DNA of 64,000 nt from Micromonospora sp. NBC_01740. Lineage in GTDB: Bacteria; Actinomycetota; Actinomycetes; Mycobacteriales; Micromonosporaceae. The translations under genes were made by a program, and so were the position numbers. The notes below the pieces were generated by a model. The model was not told the origin of the DNA. It did not search any database and saw nothing but the letters and a program-made list of their open reading frames with translations. Positions 54,797 through 64,000 of the stretch are shown here, one piece after another (within the stretch, counting starts at the first letter, position 1; the number at the start of each line of letters is the position of its first letter). The stretch lies in assembly GCF_035920365.1 (NCBI RefSeq), contig NZ_CP109150.1, positions 2,294,001-2,358,000 on the forward strand, given 5' to 3'.

Positions 54797-56014
54797 ATGA
54801 TCGACCACCGCAGGCTCGGCCGGGAGCTGGAGCTGTTCGCCTCCGACCCGCTGGCTGGCGCCGGGCTGCCGCTCTGGCTGCCGGCCGGTGCCGCCGCCCG
54901 GCACGCCGTCGAGGAGTACGTCCGCGAGCTGGAACGCCGCGCCGGCTACCGGCACGTGTCCACCCCGCCGCTGGGCAGGCGGGAACTCTTCGAGCTCTCC
55001 GGCCATCTCGGCTACTTCGCCGACGACATGTTCCCGCCGATGCGGCTCTCCGCCGACGACGAGTTCGTGCTGCGGCCGGCGCTCTGCCCGCACCACGCCC
55101 TGGTGTTCCGGGCCCGGGGCCGCTCCTACCGGGAGCTGCCGCTGCGGATCGCCGAGCTGGGCGGCATGTACCGCGCCGAGCGCTCGGGGGTGCTCGGCGG
55201 GCTGTCCCGGGTGCGCGCCATCTCGCTCAACGACGCGCACAACTTCTGCGCCCTGGAGCAGGTGGGCGAGGAGGTCGCCGAGATCCTCCGGCTGATCCGC
55301 GAGGCGCACGCCGCGCTCGGCGTACGGGCGGCGGGGTTCCGGCTGTCGCTGCGCGGGCCGGGGGAGAAGTACGTCGGGGACGACGCCCAGTGGGCGCGGG
55401 CGGAGGAACTGCTGCGCGCCGCGCTCGACGGGGTGGAGTTCACCGAGGCCCCGGGGGAGGCCGCGTTCTACGGCCCGAAGATCGACATCCAGGTGCGGGA
55501 CGCCGCCGGCCGGGAGTTCACCCTCTCCACCGTCCAGCTCGACTTCGACAAGCCGGAGCGGTTCGACCTGTCGTACACCGACGCGTCCGGGGCGCGGCGT
55601 CGACCGGTGATGGTGCACCGCAGCCTCGTGGGCAGCATGGAGCGGCTCTTCGCGTACCTGATCGAGGTGCACGAGGGCGCCTTCCCCGCCTGGTACGCCC
55701 CGGTGCAGCTGGTGGTGCTGCCCGTCGGCGACGACCAGGCCGGGGCGGCGGCCCGGCTCGCCCGCGACGCGCTGGCCGCCGGGCTGCGCGTCGAGGTCGA
55801 CGGGGCCGGTTCGCTGGGCTCCCGCATCCGCGACGCGGCCCGCGCCCGGGTCCCGTACGCCGCCGTCGTCGGACCCCGCGAGGCGGCCGAGGGCGCGGTC
55901 TCCCTGCGGTTGCGCGGCGGCCGGGCCCTGGACCCGATGCCCGCCGCCGACGCCCTGCGGCTGATCGGCGCGGTGGTGGCCGACCGCGGCCCGGCGCTGC
56001 TGCCGACCCGCTGA
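54797..56014 (+). CDS. threonyl-tRNA synthetase paralogue lacking TGS and editing domains
   Basis: At 405 residues this is only the catalytic and anticodon-binding part of ThrRS (usual length ~640-700). Motif 1 region GYRHVSTPPLGRREL, motif 2 YRAERSGVLGGLSRVR and motif 3 VHRSLVGSMERL are intact. Zinc ligands Cys97, His148 (NDAHNF) and His274 are conserved, so it should charge tRNA-Thr but cannot hydrolyse Ser-tRNA-Thr. The anticodon domain spans ~300-405. AAGGAG precedes the ATG. A Thr attenuator upstream implies induction when Thr-tRNA is short. It may serve as stress backup or resistance to a ThrRS inhibitor; a full thrS is presumably elsewhere. Confidence 0.9.
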   Translation: MIDHRRLGRELELFASDPLAGAGLPLWLPAGAAARHAVEEYVRELERRAGYRHVSTPPLGRRELFELSGHLGYFADDMFPPMRLSADDEFVLRPALCPHHALVFRARGRSYRELPLRIAELGGMYRAERSGVLGGLSRVRAISLNDAHNFCALEQVGEEVAEILRLIREAHAALGVRAAGFRLSLRGPGEKYVGDDAQWARAEELLRAALDGVEFTEAPGEAAFYGPKIDIQVRDAAGREFTLSTVQLDFDKPERFDLSYTDASGARRRPVMVHRSLVGSMERLFAYLIEVHEGAFPAWYAPVQLVVLPVGDDQAGAAARLARDALAAGLRVEVDGAGSLGSRIRDAARARVPYAAVVGPREAAEGAVSLRLRGGRALDPMPAADALRLIGAVVADRGPALLPTR

Positions 56015-56073
56015 GCCCCCGCCCGGCCCCGACCCCGTCGACCGCCCGCCCGTCGCCGCCGGCGGTCTCCCCG

Positions 56074-58179
56074 TCACCGGGACGACCCTTCGAGCGGCGC
56101 GGGCTCGGGGCCGGCCTGGAGGTCGAGGCCGGGCTGGGGGTCGGGGTCGGGGTCGGGCTGGAGGGCGGCGGTGAACTGCGACCGGTACAGGCGGTGGTAC
56201 GCGCCCCGCGCGGCGAGCAGTTCCTCGTGCGTGCCCTGCTCCACGATCCGGCCGTCCTCCATCATCAGGATCAGGTCGGCGTCGCGGATGGTGGAGAGCC
56301 GGTGCGCGATGACGAAGCTCGTCCGGTCCGACCGCAGCGCGGCCATCGCCCGCTGGAGCAGCACCTCGGTGCGGGTGTCCACCGAGCTGGTCGCCTCGTC
56401 CAGGATCAGCAGCGACGGCTCGGCGAGGAAGGCCCGGGCGATCGTGATGAGCTGCTTCTCGCCGGCGCTGACGTTGCTGCCCTCCTCGTCGATCACCGTG
56501 TCGTAGCCGTCGGGCAGGCTGCGCACGAACCGGTCCACGAACGTGGCCCGGGCCGCGGCCAGGATCTCCTCCTCGCTCGCCCCGGGGCGGCCGTACGCGA
56601 TGTTGTCGCGGATGGTGCCCCCGAAGAGCCAGGTCTCCTGGAGCACCATGCCGATCCGGCCGCGCAGGTCGTCGCGGCGCATCGTGGTCACGTCCACCCC
56701 GTCGAGCGTGATCCGGCCGGCGTCCAGCTCGTAGAAGCGCATGACCAGGTTGACCAGCGTGGTCTTGCCGGCCCCGGTCGGCCCGACGATGGCGACCGTG
56801 TGGCCGGGCTCGGCGACCAGGGAGAGGTCCTCGATCAGCGGCTTGTCGGGGGCGTACCGGAAGGAGACGTTCGCGAACTCGACCCGGCCGTGCGGGTCGC
56901 GTACCCGGGCCGGCTCGGCCGGGTCGGGGCTCTGCTCCTCGGCGTCGAGCACGGCGAAGACCCGTTCGGCGGAGGCCACCCCGGACTGGAGCAGGTTCGC
57001 CATCGAAGCGACCTGGGTGAGCGGCTGGGTGAACTGCCGCGAGTACTGGATGAACGCCTGCACGTCGCCGAGGCTCATCGACCCCGACGCCACCCGCAGG
57101 CCACCGACCACGGCGATCGCCACGTAGCTGAGGTTCCCGACGAACATCATCGCCGGCATGATGATCCCGCTGATGAACTGGGCGCCGAAGCTAGCCCGGA
57201 ACAGCTCGTCGTTCTTGGCGGTGAAGGCGGCCTCCACCTCGCGCTGCCGGCCGAAGACCTTCACCAGCTCGTGGCCGGTGAACGCCTCCTCGATCTGGCC
57301 GTTCAGCTCGCCGGTGTGCTCCCACTGGGCGATGAACTGCCGCTGCGACCGCTTGGCGATGGCGGTGGTGACGACCACCGAGACCGGGACCGCGACCAGG
57401 GCCACCAGGGCCAGCAGCGGCGAGATCCAGAACATCATGGCGAGCACGCCGACGACGGTGAGCAGCGAGGTGAGCAGCTGGCTCAGCGTCTGCTGGAGGC
57501 TCGTCGAGATGTTGTCGATGTCGTTGGTGACCCGGCTGAGCAGCTCGCCCCGGGGCTGCCGGTCGAAGTAGGGCAGCGGCAGCCGGTTCAGCTTCTCCTC
57601 CACCTCGGCGCGCAGCCGCAGCACGGTGCGCTGCACCACCCCGTTGAGCAGCCAGCCCTGCCACCACATCAGCAGGCTGGCCACCAGGTAGAGCCCGAGT
57701 GCCAGCAGCAGCACCCGCGCCAGCGCGGTGAAGTCGATGCCCTCGCCGGGCACCACGTCCATCCGGGCGAGCATGTCGGCGAAGTTGTCGTTGCCGGCCG
57801 CCCGCGCGGCGGCCACCGCCTGGTCGGCGGTGGTGCCCGCCGGCAGCTGCCGGCCGATCACCCCGGTGAAGATCAGGTCGGTGGCCCAGCCGAGCACCTT
57901 CGGCCCGACCACGCTGAGCCCGACGCTGAGCACGGCCAGCGCGATCACGGCGACGAGCTGGAGGCGCTGCGGGCGCAGCCGGCCCAGCAGCCGCCGGGCC
58001 GAGGGCCCGAAGTTCATCGACCGCTCGGCGGGCATCCCGACGCCCGCGTGCGGACCGCCGCGCTGCCCGCCGGGCGGCAGCCGCTTCGGCGTCGCGGCGT
58101 CGGCGGCCGGCTTCTGCTGCGGTACGGCGCTCGCGCCCGCGCTGCTGTGCCTGACGGTTGGCTCGCTCCGCTCGCTCAC
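56074..58179 (-). CDS. ABC multidrug-type exporter subunit 2
   Basis: The 701-residue half-transporter has a disordered ~60-residue N-terminus, six helices (~75-390) and an ATPase domain with Walker [10 protein letters not shown], Walker [13 protein letters not shown] and signature VSAGEKQL in place of LSGGQ. The GTG at 58179 has GGAGG eight bases upstream and overlaps the preceding stop (GTGA). [10 protein letters not shown] repeat closes the C-terminus. It forms a heterodimer with the preceding gene, as in LmrCD/Rv1272c-Rv1273c-like exporters; substrate unknown. Confidence 0.92.
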   Translation of the reverse strand: MSERSEPTVRHSSAGASAVPQQKPAADAATPKRLPPGGQRGGPHAGVGMPAERSMNFGPSARRLLGRLRPQRLQLVAVIALAVLSVGLSVVGPKVLGWATDLIFTGVIGRQLPAGTTADQAVAAARAAGNDNFADMLARMDVVPGEGIDFTALARVLLLALGLYLVASLLMWWQGWLLNGVVQRTVLRLRAEVEEKLNRLPLPYFDRQPRGELLSRVTNDIDNISTSLQQTLSQLLTSLLTVVGVLAMMFWISPLLALVALVAVPVSVVVTTAIAKRSQRQFIAQWEHTGELNGQIEEAFTGHELVKVFGRQREVEAAFTAKNDELFRASFGAQFISGIIMPAMMFVGNLSYVAIAVVGGLRVASGSMSLGDVQAFIQYSRQFTQPLTQVASMANLLQSGVASAERVFAVLDAEEQSPDPAEPARVRDPHGRVEFANVSFRYAPDKPLIEDLSLVAEPGHTVAIVGPTGAGKTTLVNLVMRFYELDAGRITLDGVDVTTMRRDDLRGRIGMVLQETWLFGGTIRDNIAYGRPGASEEEILAAARATFVDRFVRSLPDGYDTVIDEEGSNVSAGEKQLITIARAFLAEPSLLILDEATSSVDTRTEVLLQRAMAALRSDRTSFVIAHRLSTIRDADLILMMEDGRIVEQGTHEELLAARGAYHRLYRSQFTAALQPDPDPDPQPGLDLQAGPEPAPLEGSSR

Positions 58180-59909
58180 GCGACCACCTCCGTGGTGTTC
58201 TGCGACGCCACGATCTCGGCGTACGTCGGGCAGGTGAGTAGTAGCTCGTCGTGCCGGCCGATCCCGACCACGCCCCCGTTCTCGAGCACGACGATCTGGT
58301 CGGCGCCGACGATGGTGCTGACCCGCTGCGCCACGATCACCACGGCGGCGTCCGCGGTGACGGGGCGCAGCGCCGCCCGCAGCCGCGCGTCCGTGCCGAG
58401 GTCGAGCGCGGAGAACGAGTCGTCGAAGAGGTAGATCTCCGGCCGCCGGACCAGGGCGCGCGCGATGGCCAGCCGCTGCCGTTGCCCGCCCGAGACGTTC
58501 GTGCCGCCCTGCGCGATCGGCGCCGCCAGCCCCTCGGGCATCGCCTCGACGAAGTCCCGCGCCTGGGCGATCTCCAGCGCCCCCCAGAGTTCCGCGTCGG
58601 TCGCGTCCGGGTTGCCGTAGCGCAGGTTGCTCGCCACGGTCCCGGTGAACAGGTACGGCCGCTGCGGCACCAGCCCGATGCGGCGCCACAGCTCGTCCGG
58701 CGCCAGCTTCCGCACGTCGACGCCGTCGACCAGCACCGCGCCGGCGGTCGTGTCGACCAGCCGGGGTACGAGCGACAGCAGGGTGGTCTTGCCCGCGCCG
58801 GTGCTGCCGATGACCGCCGTGGTCGTCCCCGGTGTCACCCGGAACGACACGTCGCGCAGCACCGGCTCGGCCGCCCCCGGGTACTGGAACGCGACGTCGC
58901 GCAGTTCCAGCTCGCCGTGGCTCGTCACCTCGGTCACGGGGCGGGCGGCGGGCACCACGGAGGAGTCGGTGTCGAGCACCTCGACGATCCGTTCGGCGCA
59001 GACCGCCGCCCGCGGCACCATCATCAGCATGAAGGTGGCCATCATGACGGCCATCAGGATCTGCATCAGGTACTGGAGGAAGGCGGTGAGGGCGCCGACC
59101 TGGATCGCCCCGGCGTCCACCCGCTCGGCGCCGAACCAGAGCACCGCGACGCTGGAGACGTTGAGCACCAGCATCACCACCGGGAAGATCAACGCCATCA
59201 GGCGGCCGATCCGCAGGGCGGTCGCGGTGAGGTCGGCGTTCGCCGTGGCGAAGCGGTCCGTCTCGTACGGCTCCCGGACGAACGCCCGCACCACCCGGAT
59301 GCCGGTGATCTGCTCGCGCAGCACCCGGTTGACCGTGTCGATGCGGGTCTGCATGAGCCGGAAGCCCGGCACCATCCGCCGGATGATCAGCCACAGGGCG
59401 ACGGCCAGCACGGGCACGCTGACGAGCATCAGCCAGGAGAGCCCGACGTCCTCGCGCAGCGCCATCACCACGCCGCCGACGCTCATGATGGGCACGGCGA
59501 CGAGCATCGTGCAGCTCATCAGCACGAGCATCTGCACCTGCTGCACGTCGTTGGTGTTGCGGGTGATCAGCGAGGGCGCGCCGAACCGGGCGACCTCGCG
59601 GGCGGAGAAGCGGTTGACGTGCCCGAAGATTGACGACCGGACGTCCCGGCCGAAGGCCATCGCCGTGCGCGCGCCGAGGTAGACGGCCGCGACCGAGCAG
59701 ACGATCTGGATGAGGCTGACCGCGAGCATCCAGCCGCCGGTGCGCATGATGTAGCCGGTGTCGCCCCGGGCCACGCCCAGGTCGATGATGTCGGCGTTGA
59801 GGCTGGGCAGGTAGAGCGACGCCATGGTGCCGACGAACTGGAGCAGCACCACGGCGGCCAGCGGCCGGTGGTACGGGCGAAGGTGCGTACGCAGCAGCCG
59901 GGTCAGCAT
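58176..59909 (-). CDS. ABC multidrug-type exporter subunit 1
   Basis: This 577-residue half-transporter has six helices and an ATPase domain with Walker [10 protein letters not shown], signature VSGGQRQR and [11 protein letters not shown], where the catalytic Glu after Walker B is replaced by Ser. The partner keeps Glu, so this is an asymmetric heterodimer with one degenerate ATP site. It overlaps the MarR gene upstream by 7 bases, so the three genes form one operon under MarR control. Confidence 0.93.
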   Translation of the reverse strand: MLTRLLRTHLRPYHRPLAAVVLLQFVGTMASLYLPSLNADIIDLGVARGDTGYIMRTGGWMLAVSLIQIVCSVAAVYLGARTAMAFGRDVRSSIFGHVNRFSAREVARFGAPSLITRNTNDVQQVQMLVLMSCTMLVAVPIMSVGGVVMALREDVGLSWLMLVSVPVLAVALWLIIRRMVPGFRLMQTRIDTVNRVLREQITGIRVVRAFVREPYETDRFATANADLTATALRIGRLMALIFPVVMLVLNVSSVAVLWFGAERVDAGAIQVGALTAFLQYLMQILMAVMMATFMLMMVPRAAVCAERIVEVLDTDSSVVPAARPVTEVTSHGELELRDVAFQYPGAAEPVLRDVSFRVTPGTTTAVIGSTGAGKTTLLSLVPRLVDTTAGAVLVDGVDVRKLAPDELWRRIGLVPQRPYLFTGTVASNLRYGNPDATDAELWGALEIAQARDFVEAMPEGLAAPIAQGGTNVSGGQRQRLAIARALVRRPEIYLFDDSFSALDLGTDARLRAALRPVTADAAVVIVAQRVSTIVGADQIVVLENGGVVGIGRHDELLLTCPTYAEIVASQNTTEVVA

Positions 59910-60367
59910 GCCGGGCTCCCTTCCGGGGTGCCGTGGTCGCCGTTGCCGATGACCTCGAGGAGGAACTCGCGGATCACCGCCGCCTTCGCCGGGTCGGCGT
60001 CGACCGAGGTCAGCGGCTGCCCGGAGCGGATCATGGCGGTCAGCGCGTCGATCCGGGCGCGGCCGGCCGGGGTGATCGCGATCTTGACGCTGCGCCGGTC
60101 GGCCTCGTCGCGCTGCCGCTCGACGAGGCCGTCACGTTCGAGGGTGTCGACGATGCCGGTCAGGGTGGCCGGCCGGACGAAACAGTGCTCGGCGACCGCG
60201 CGGTGCGCCAGTTCGCCGTGCTCGGCGAGAGTCATCAGAGCGACCATCCCGGCCTGGGTGAGGCCGTGCGCCTCGGCCAGGTAACGATTCCACCGCTGTC
60301 CGGTGACGTGCCCGGCGACCACGAGCAGTCGCGCTATCGGCACGTCCCGCAGCGTCAACAGTTCCAT
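59903..60367 (-). CDS. MarR family regulator of the ABC exporter
   Basis: The 154-residue protein has the MarR fold: [62 protein letters not shown] and the wing [20 protein letters not shown] use the ATG at 60367, just downstream of a TTGGGG-N17-TAATCT promoter on the minus strand (TAATCT at 60381-60376). CCTGA-N3-TCAGG (60385-60397) lies in that promoter and is a candidate autoregulatory operator. Loss of repression should induce the exporter. Confidence 0.9.
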   Translation of the reverse strand: MELLTLRDVPIARLLVVAGHVTGQRWNRYLAEAHGLTQAGMVALMTLAEHGELAHRAVAEHCFVRPATLTGIVDTLERDGLVERQRDEADRRSVKIAITPAGRARIDALTAMIRSGQPLTSVDADPAKAAVIREFLLEVIGNGDHGTPEGSPAC

Positions 60368-60392
60368 GGACGGCAGATTAGCGCCCTGAACG

Positions 60393-60839
60393 TCAGGCCC
60401 CAAACGAAATAGCGACGGCCACTCCGACGAAGAGGATCTGCTCCGCCGTACGCGGGCCGAGGGGGGTCGCCGGGCGGCCGGCCAGGGTCAGGCCGCGCCG
60501 CACCGCCGAGACGTTCGCCGGGAACATGGCCAGCATCAGCAGGGCCAGCCCGGCCGCGGTCCAGCGGGCGGTCGCCGGCACCAGCAGCCCGACCGCGCCC
60601 ACCAGCTCCAGCACGCCGGTGACGGTGACCAGCAGGTCGGGCCGGGGCAGGCGCGGCGGCACCATCGCGATCATGTCGGCCCGGTAGGCGGGGGCGAAGT
60701 GCGCGACACCGGTCACCACGAACATCAGCGCCAGGCCCACCCGCAGCGCCGGATGCCAGCCGTCGAGGGCGGCCACTCCGGCCAGCCCGGCCAGCCGGGC
60801 GAGCGCGGTGCCGGCCACGAGTGCGATCAACGGAGCCAT
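60393..60839 (-). CDS. DoxX family membrane protein
   Basis: This 148-residue, four-helix protein has LALMFVVTGVAHFAP and VTVTGVLELVGAVGLLVPATAR, the DoxX pattern. It ends 25 bases before the MarR start and is divergent from a TetR gene. Two repeats matching CTTGTC-N3-G(A/G)CAAG lie between, so TetR probably controls it. DoxX proteins are membrane proteins tied to redox or thiol stress in some actinobacteria. Confidence 0.87.
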   Translation of the reverse strand: MAPLIALVAGTALARLAGLAGVAALDGWHPALRVGLALMFVVTGVAHFAPAYRADMIAMVPPRLPRPDLLVTVTGVLELVGAVGLLVPATARWTAAGLALLMLAMFPANVSAVRRGLTLAGRPATPLGPRTAEQILFVGVAVAISFGA

Positions 60840-60859
60840 CGGTACCTCCTCGGTAGCAA

Positions 60860-60911
60860 CTTGTCGCCGACAAGATTGCCGTCGGAGGTGTCATCTTGTC
60901 AATGGCAAGAT
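60860..60911. promoter_or_regulatory. two TetR-type operators between doxX and tetR
   Basis: CTTGTCGCCGACAAGAT (60860-60876) and CTTGTCAATGGCAAGAT (60895-60911) share the pattern CTTGTC-N3-G(A/G)CAAGAT. The second ends at the TATGAT -10 hexamer (60911-60916) of tetR; the first lies close to the doxX start. Both are expected binding sites for the adjacent TetR. Confidence 0.7.
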
Positions 60912-60922
60912 ATGATGGCGGC

Positions 60923-61492
60923 ATGACCGGAACGCGCGGCTACCACCACGGCGACCTGCGTCGCGCCCTGCTCGCGGCGGCGGTGCAGGTGATCGAGGAG
61001 TCGGGCCCGGCGGCGCTGAGCCTGCGCGACCTGGCCCGCCGGGCGGGCGTCTCGCACGCCGCCCCGGCCCACCACTTCGGCGACAAGGCCGGGCTGCTGA
61101 CCGCCCTCGCCACCGAGGGCTTCCACCTGCTGGCCGAGGCGCTGCACGGCGCCGGCGGCGAACTGCTCGACCGGGGCGTCGCGTACGTCGACTTCGCGGT
61201 CCGCCACCGCGCGCACTTCGAGGTGATGTTCCGTCCGGACCTCTACCGGGCCGACGCGACGGAGTTGGTGGCGGCCCGCCAGCGCGCCGGGGCCGCGCTG
61301 CACTCGGGCGTCGCGGGGCTGTCCGAGCGACGCCTGACGGCGGAGGATCCGCAGGGCGACGCGCTCGCGGCCTGGTCCATCGTGCACGGCTTCGCCACGC
61401 TCTGGATCTCGGGCGCGCTGCCGCCGCGCGTCGGCGACGACCCCCGGAAGGCGGCCCGCGAGGTGATCCACCGCCTCTTCCCGCAGCCCTGA
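60923..61492 (+). CDS. TetR/AcrR family regulator
   Basis: The 189-residue regulator has the helix-turn-helix LSLRDLARRAGVSHAAPAHHFGDKAGLLTALA and a C-terminal domain matching the TetR_C_33/WHG type (FEVMFRPDLY, VHGFATLWISGALP). TATGAT at 60911-60916 puts +1 on the ATG at 60923, so the mRNA is leaderless. It faces the doxX gene with two shared operators between. Confidence 0.9.
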   Translation: MTGTRGYHHGDLRRALLAAAVQVIEESGPAALSLRDLARRAGVSHAAPAHHFGDKAGLLTALATEGFHLLAEALHGAGGELLDRGVAYVDFAVRHRAHFEVMFRPDLYRADATELVAARQRAGAALHSGVAGLSERRLTAEDPQGDALAAWSIVHGFATLWISGALPPRVGDDPRKAAREVIHRLFPQP

Positions 61493-61562
61493 CGGGCGCG
61501 GGACGGCCAGGTGGCAGTGCTCGTGCCGGTCCTGTCGAGCTGATGTCGTAGCCGATTCAGCC

Positions 61563-61609
61563 CGACAGGCACCGCTCTCGACGGGCACCGCTCACCGACA
61601 GGCACCGCC
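61563..61609. repeat. three tandem ~16-bp repeats
   Basis: CGACAGGCACCGCTCT, CGACGGGCACCGCTCAC and CGACAGGCACCGCC follow one another between the convergent tetR and guaB1 genes. It is a small imperfect minisatellite. Confidence 0.6.
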
Positions 61610-61645
61610 AGCCGGCTGCGGCGCGGCCCGCTGGTGGCGGCGGTG

Positions 61646-63862
<2,217 letters not shown>

Positions 63863-63888
63863 TCATGGCGGATAAGCTCTGCTTCATC

Positions 63889-64000
63889 ATGCTGGACACC
63901 ACGCAGCTCCGGACCTTCGCCGCGGTGGTCCGCGAGGGCAGCTTCGAGGCGGCGGCGCGGTCCCTGCACGTCACCCCCTCGGCCGTCAGCCAGCGCCTCA
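63889..64000 (+). CDS. LysR-type regulator (LysG/ArgP-like), 3' truncated by window
   Basis: Only the first 37 codons are present: MLDTTQLRTFAAVVREGSFEAAARSL and VTPSAVSQRL give a clear LysR helix-turn-helix. TAAGCT at 63873-63878 supports the ATG at 63889; an in-frame ATG at 63865 is less likely. Its position opposite lysE suggests it activates the exporter in response to lysine or arginine. Confidence 0.88.
   Translation, partial: MLDTTQLRTFAAVVREGSFEAAARSLHVTPSAVSQRL

Overview
The window is a very GC-rich chromosomal segment whose genes point to a Gram-positive actinobacterium, most likely Micromonospora or a close relative in the Micromonosporaceae. This is inferred from gene content and codon use; no rRNA marker is present. 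Pointers are a four-gene conservon, an F420/PPOX-type reductase, GuaB1, a BlaI/BlaR pair, many GTG starts, and several genes whose start codon falls close to the predicted +1 of a TANNNT promoter (leaderless transcripts). I saw no rRNA, tRNA, CRISPR array or intact insertion sequence.

Layout. 1-2 kb: the 3' part of a GH13 amylase and a small membrane protein. 2.2-10.7 kb: a nucleoside uptake and salvage operon (BMP lipoprotein, double ABC ATPase, two permeases, cytidine deaminase, thymidine phosphorylase). 10.7-12.6 kb: an RlmA-type 23S rRNA methyltransferase and its MarR regulator, divergent from a PPOX oxidoreductase across a 17-bp inverted-repeat operator. 12.7-14.4 kb: adenosine deaminase and a uridine-kinase-like gene. 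14.6-19.6 kb: the conservon cvnABCD. 19.7-24.6 kb (minus strand): a substrate-binding lipoprotein, a large protein combining an IS110-transposase-like N-terminus with a CvnA-like C-terminal tail, and an acidic protein. 24.8-25.9 kb: PadR and a membrane protein. 26-33.4 kb (minus strand): cydABDC, the terminal oxidase and its ABC exporter, behind blaI-blaR; CTAC/GTAG repeats lie in front of both cydA and blaI. 33.6-40.3 kb: a deoC operon with two aldehyde dehydrogenases, upp, a GOLPH3-like gene and a phosphohexomutase, which complete the pyrimidine and deoxyribose salvage theme. 40.3-54.3 kb: a Ser/Thr kinase, an acyl-CoA mutase large subunit, an M20 amidohydrolase and assorted single genes. 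54.6-56 kb: a threonyl-tRNA synthetase paralogue without editing domain, preceded by a complete-looking threonine attenuator. 56-64 kb: a heterodimeric multidrug-type ABC exporter with its MarR regulator, DoxX/TetR, GuaB1, and a LysE exporter divergent from a LysR gene cut by the window end.

The most unusual signals are (i) two 74-nt intergenic hairpins with unrelated 24-bp stems but almost identical 26-nt loops, both just 3' of a gene and in the same orientation to it; (ii) the threonine attenuator and the editing-less ThrRS; (iii) the tail shared by the conservon kinase and the IS110-like protein; and (iv) a putative BlaI regulon covering cytochrome bd.
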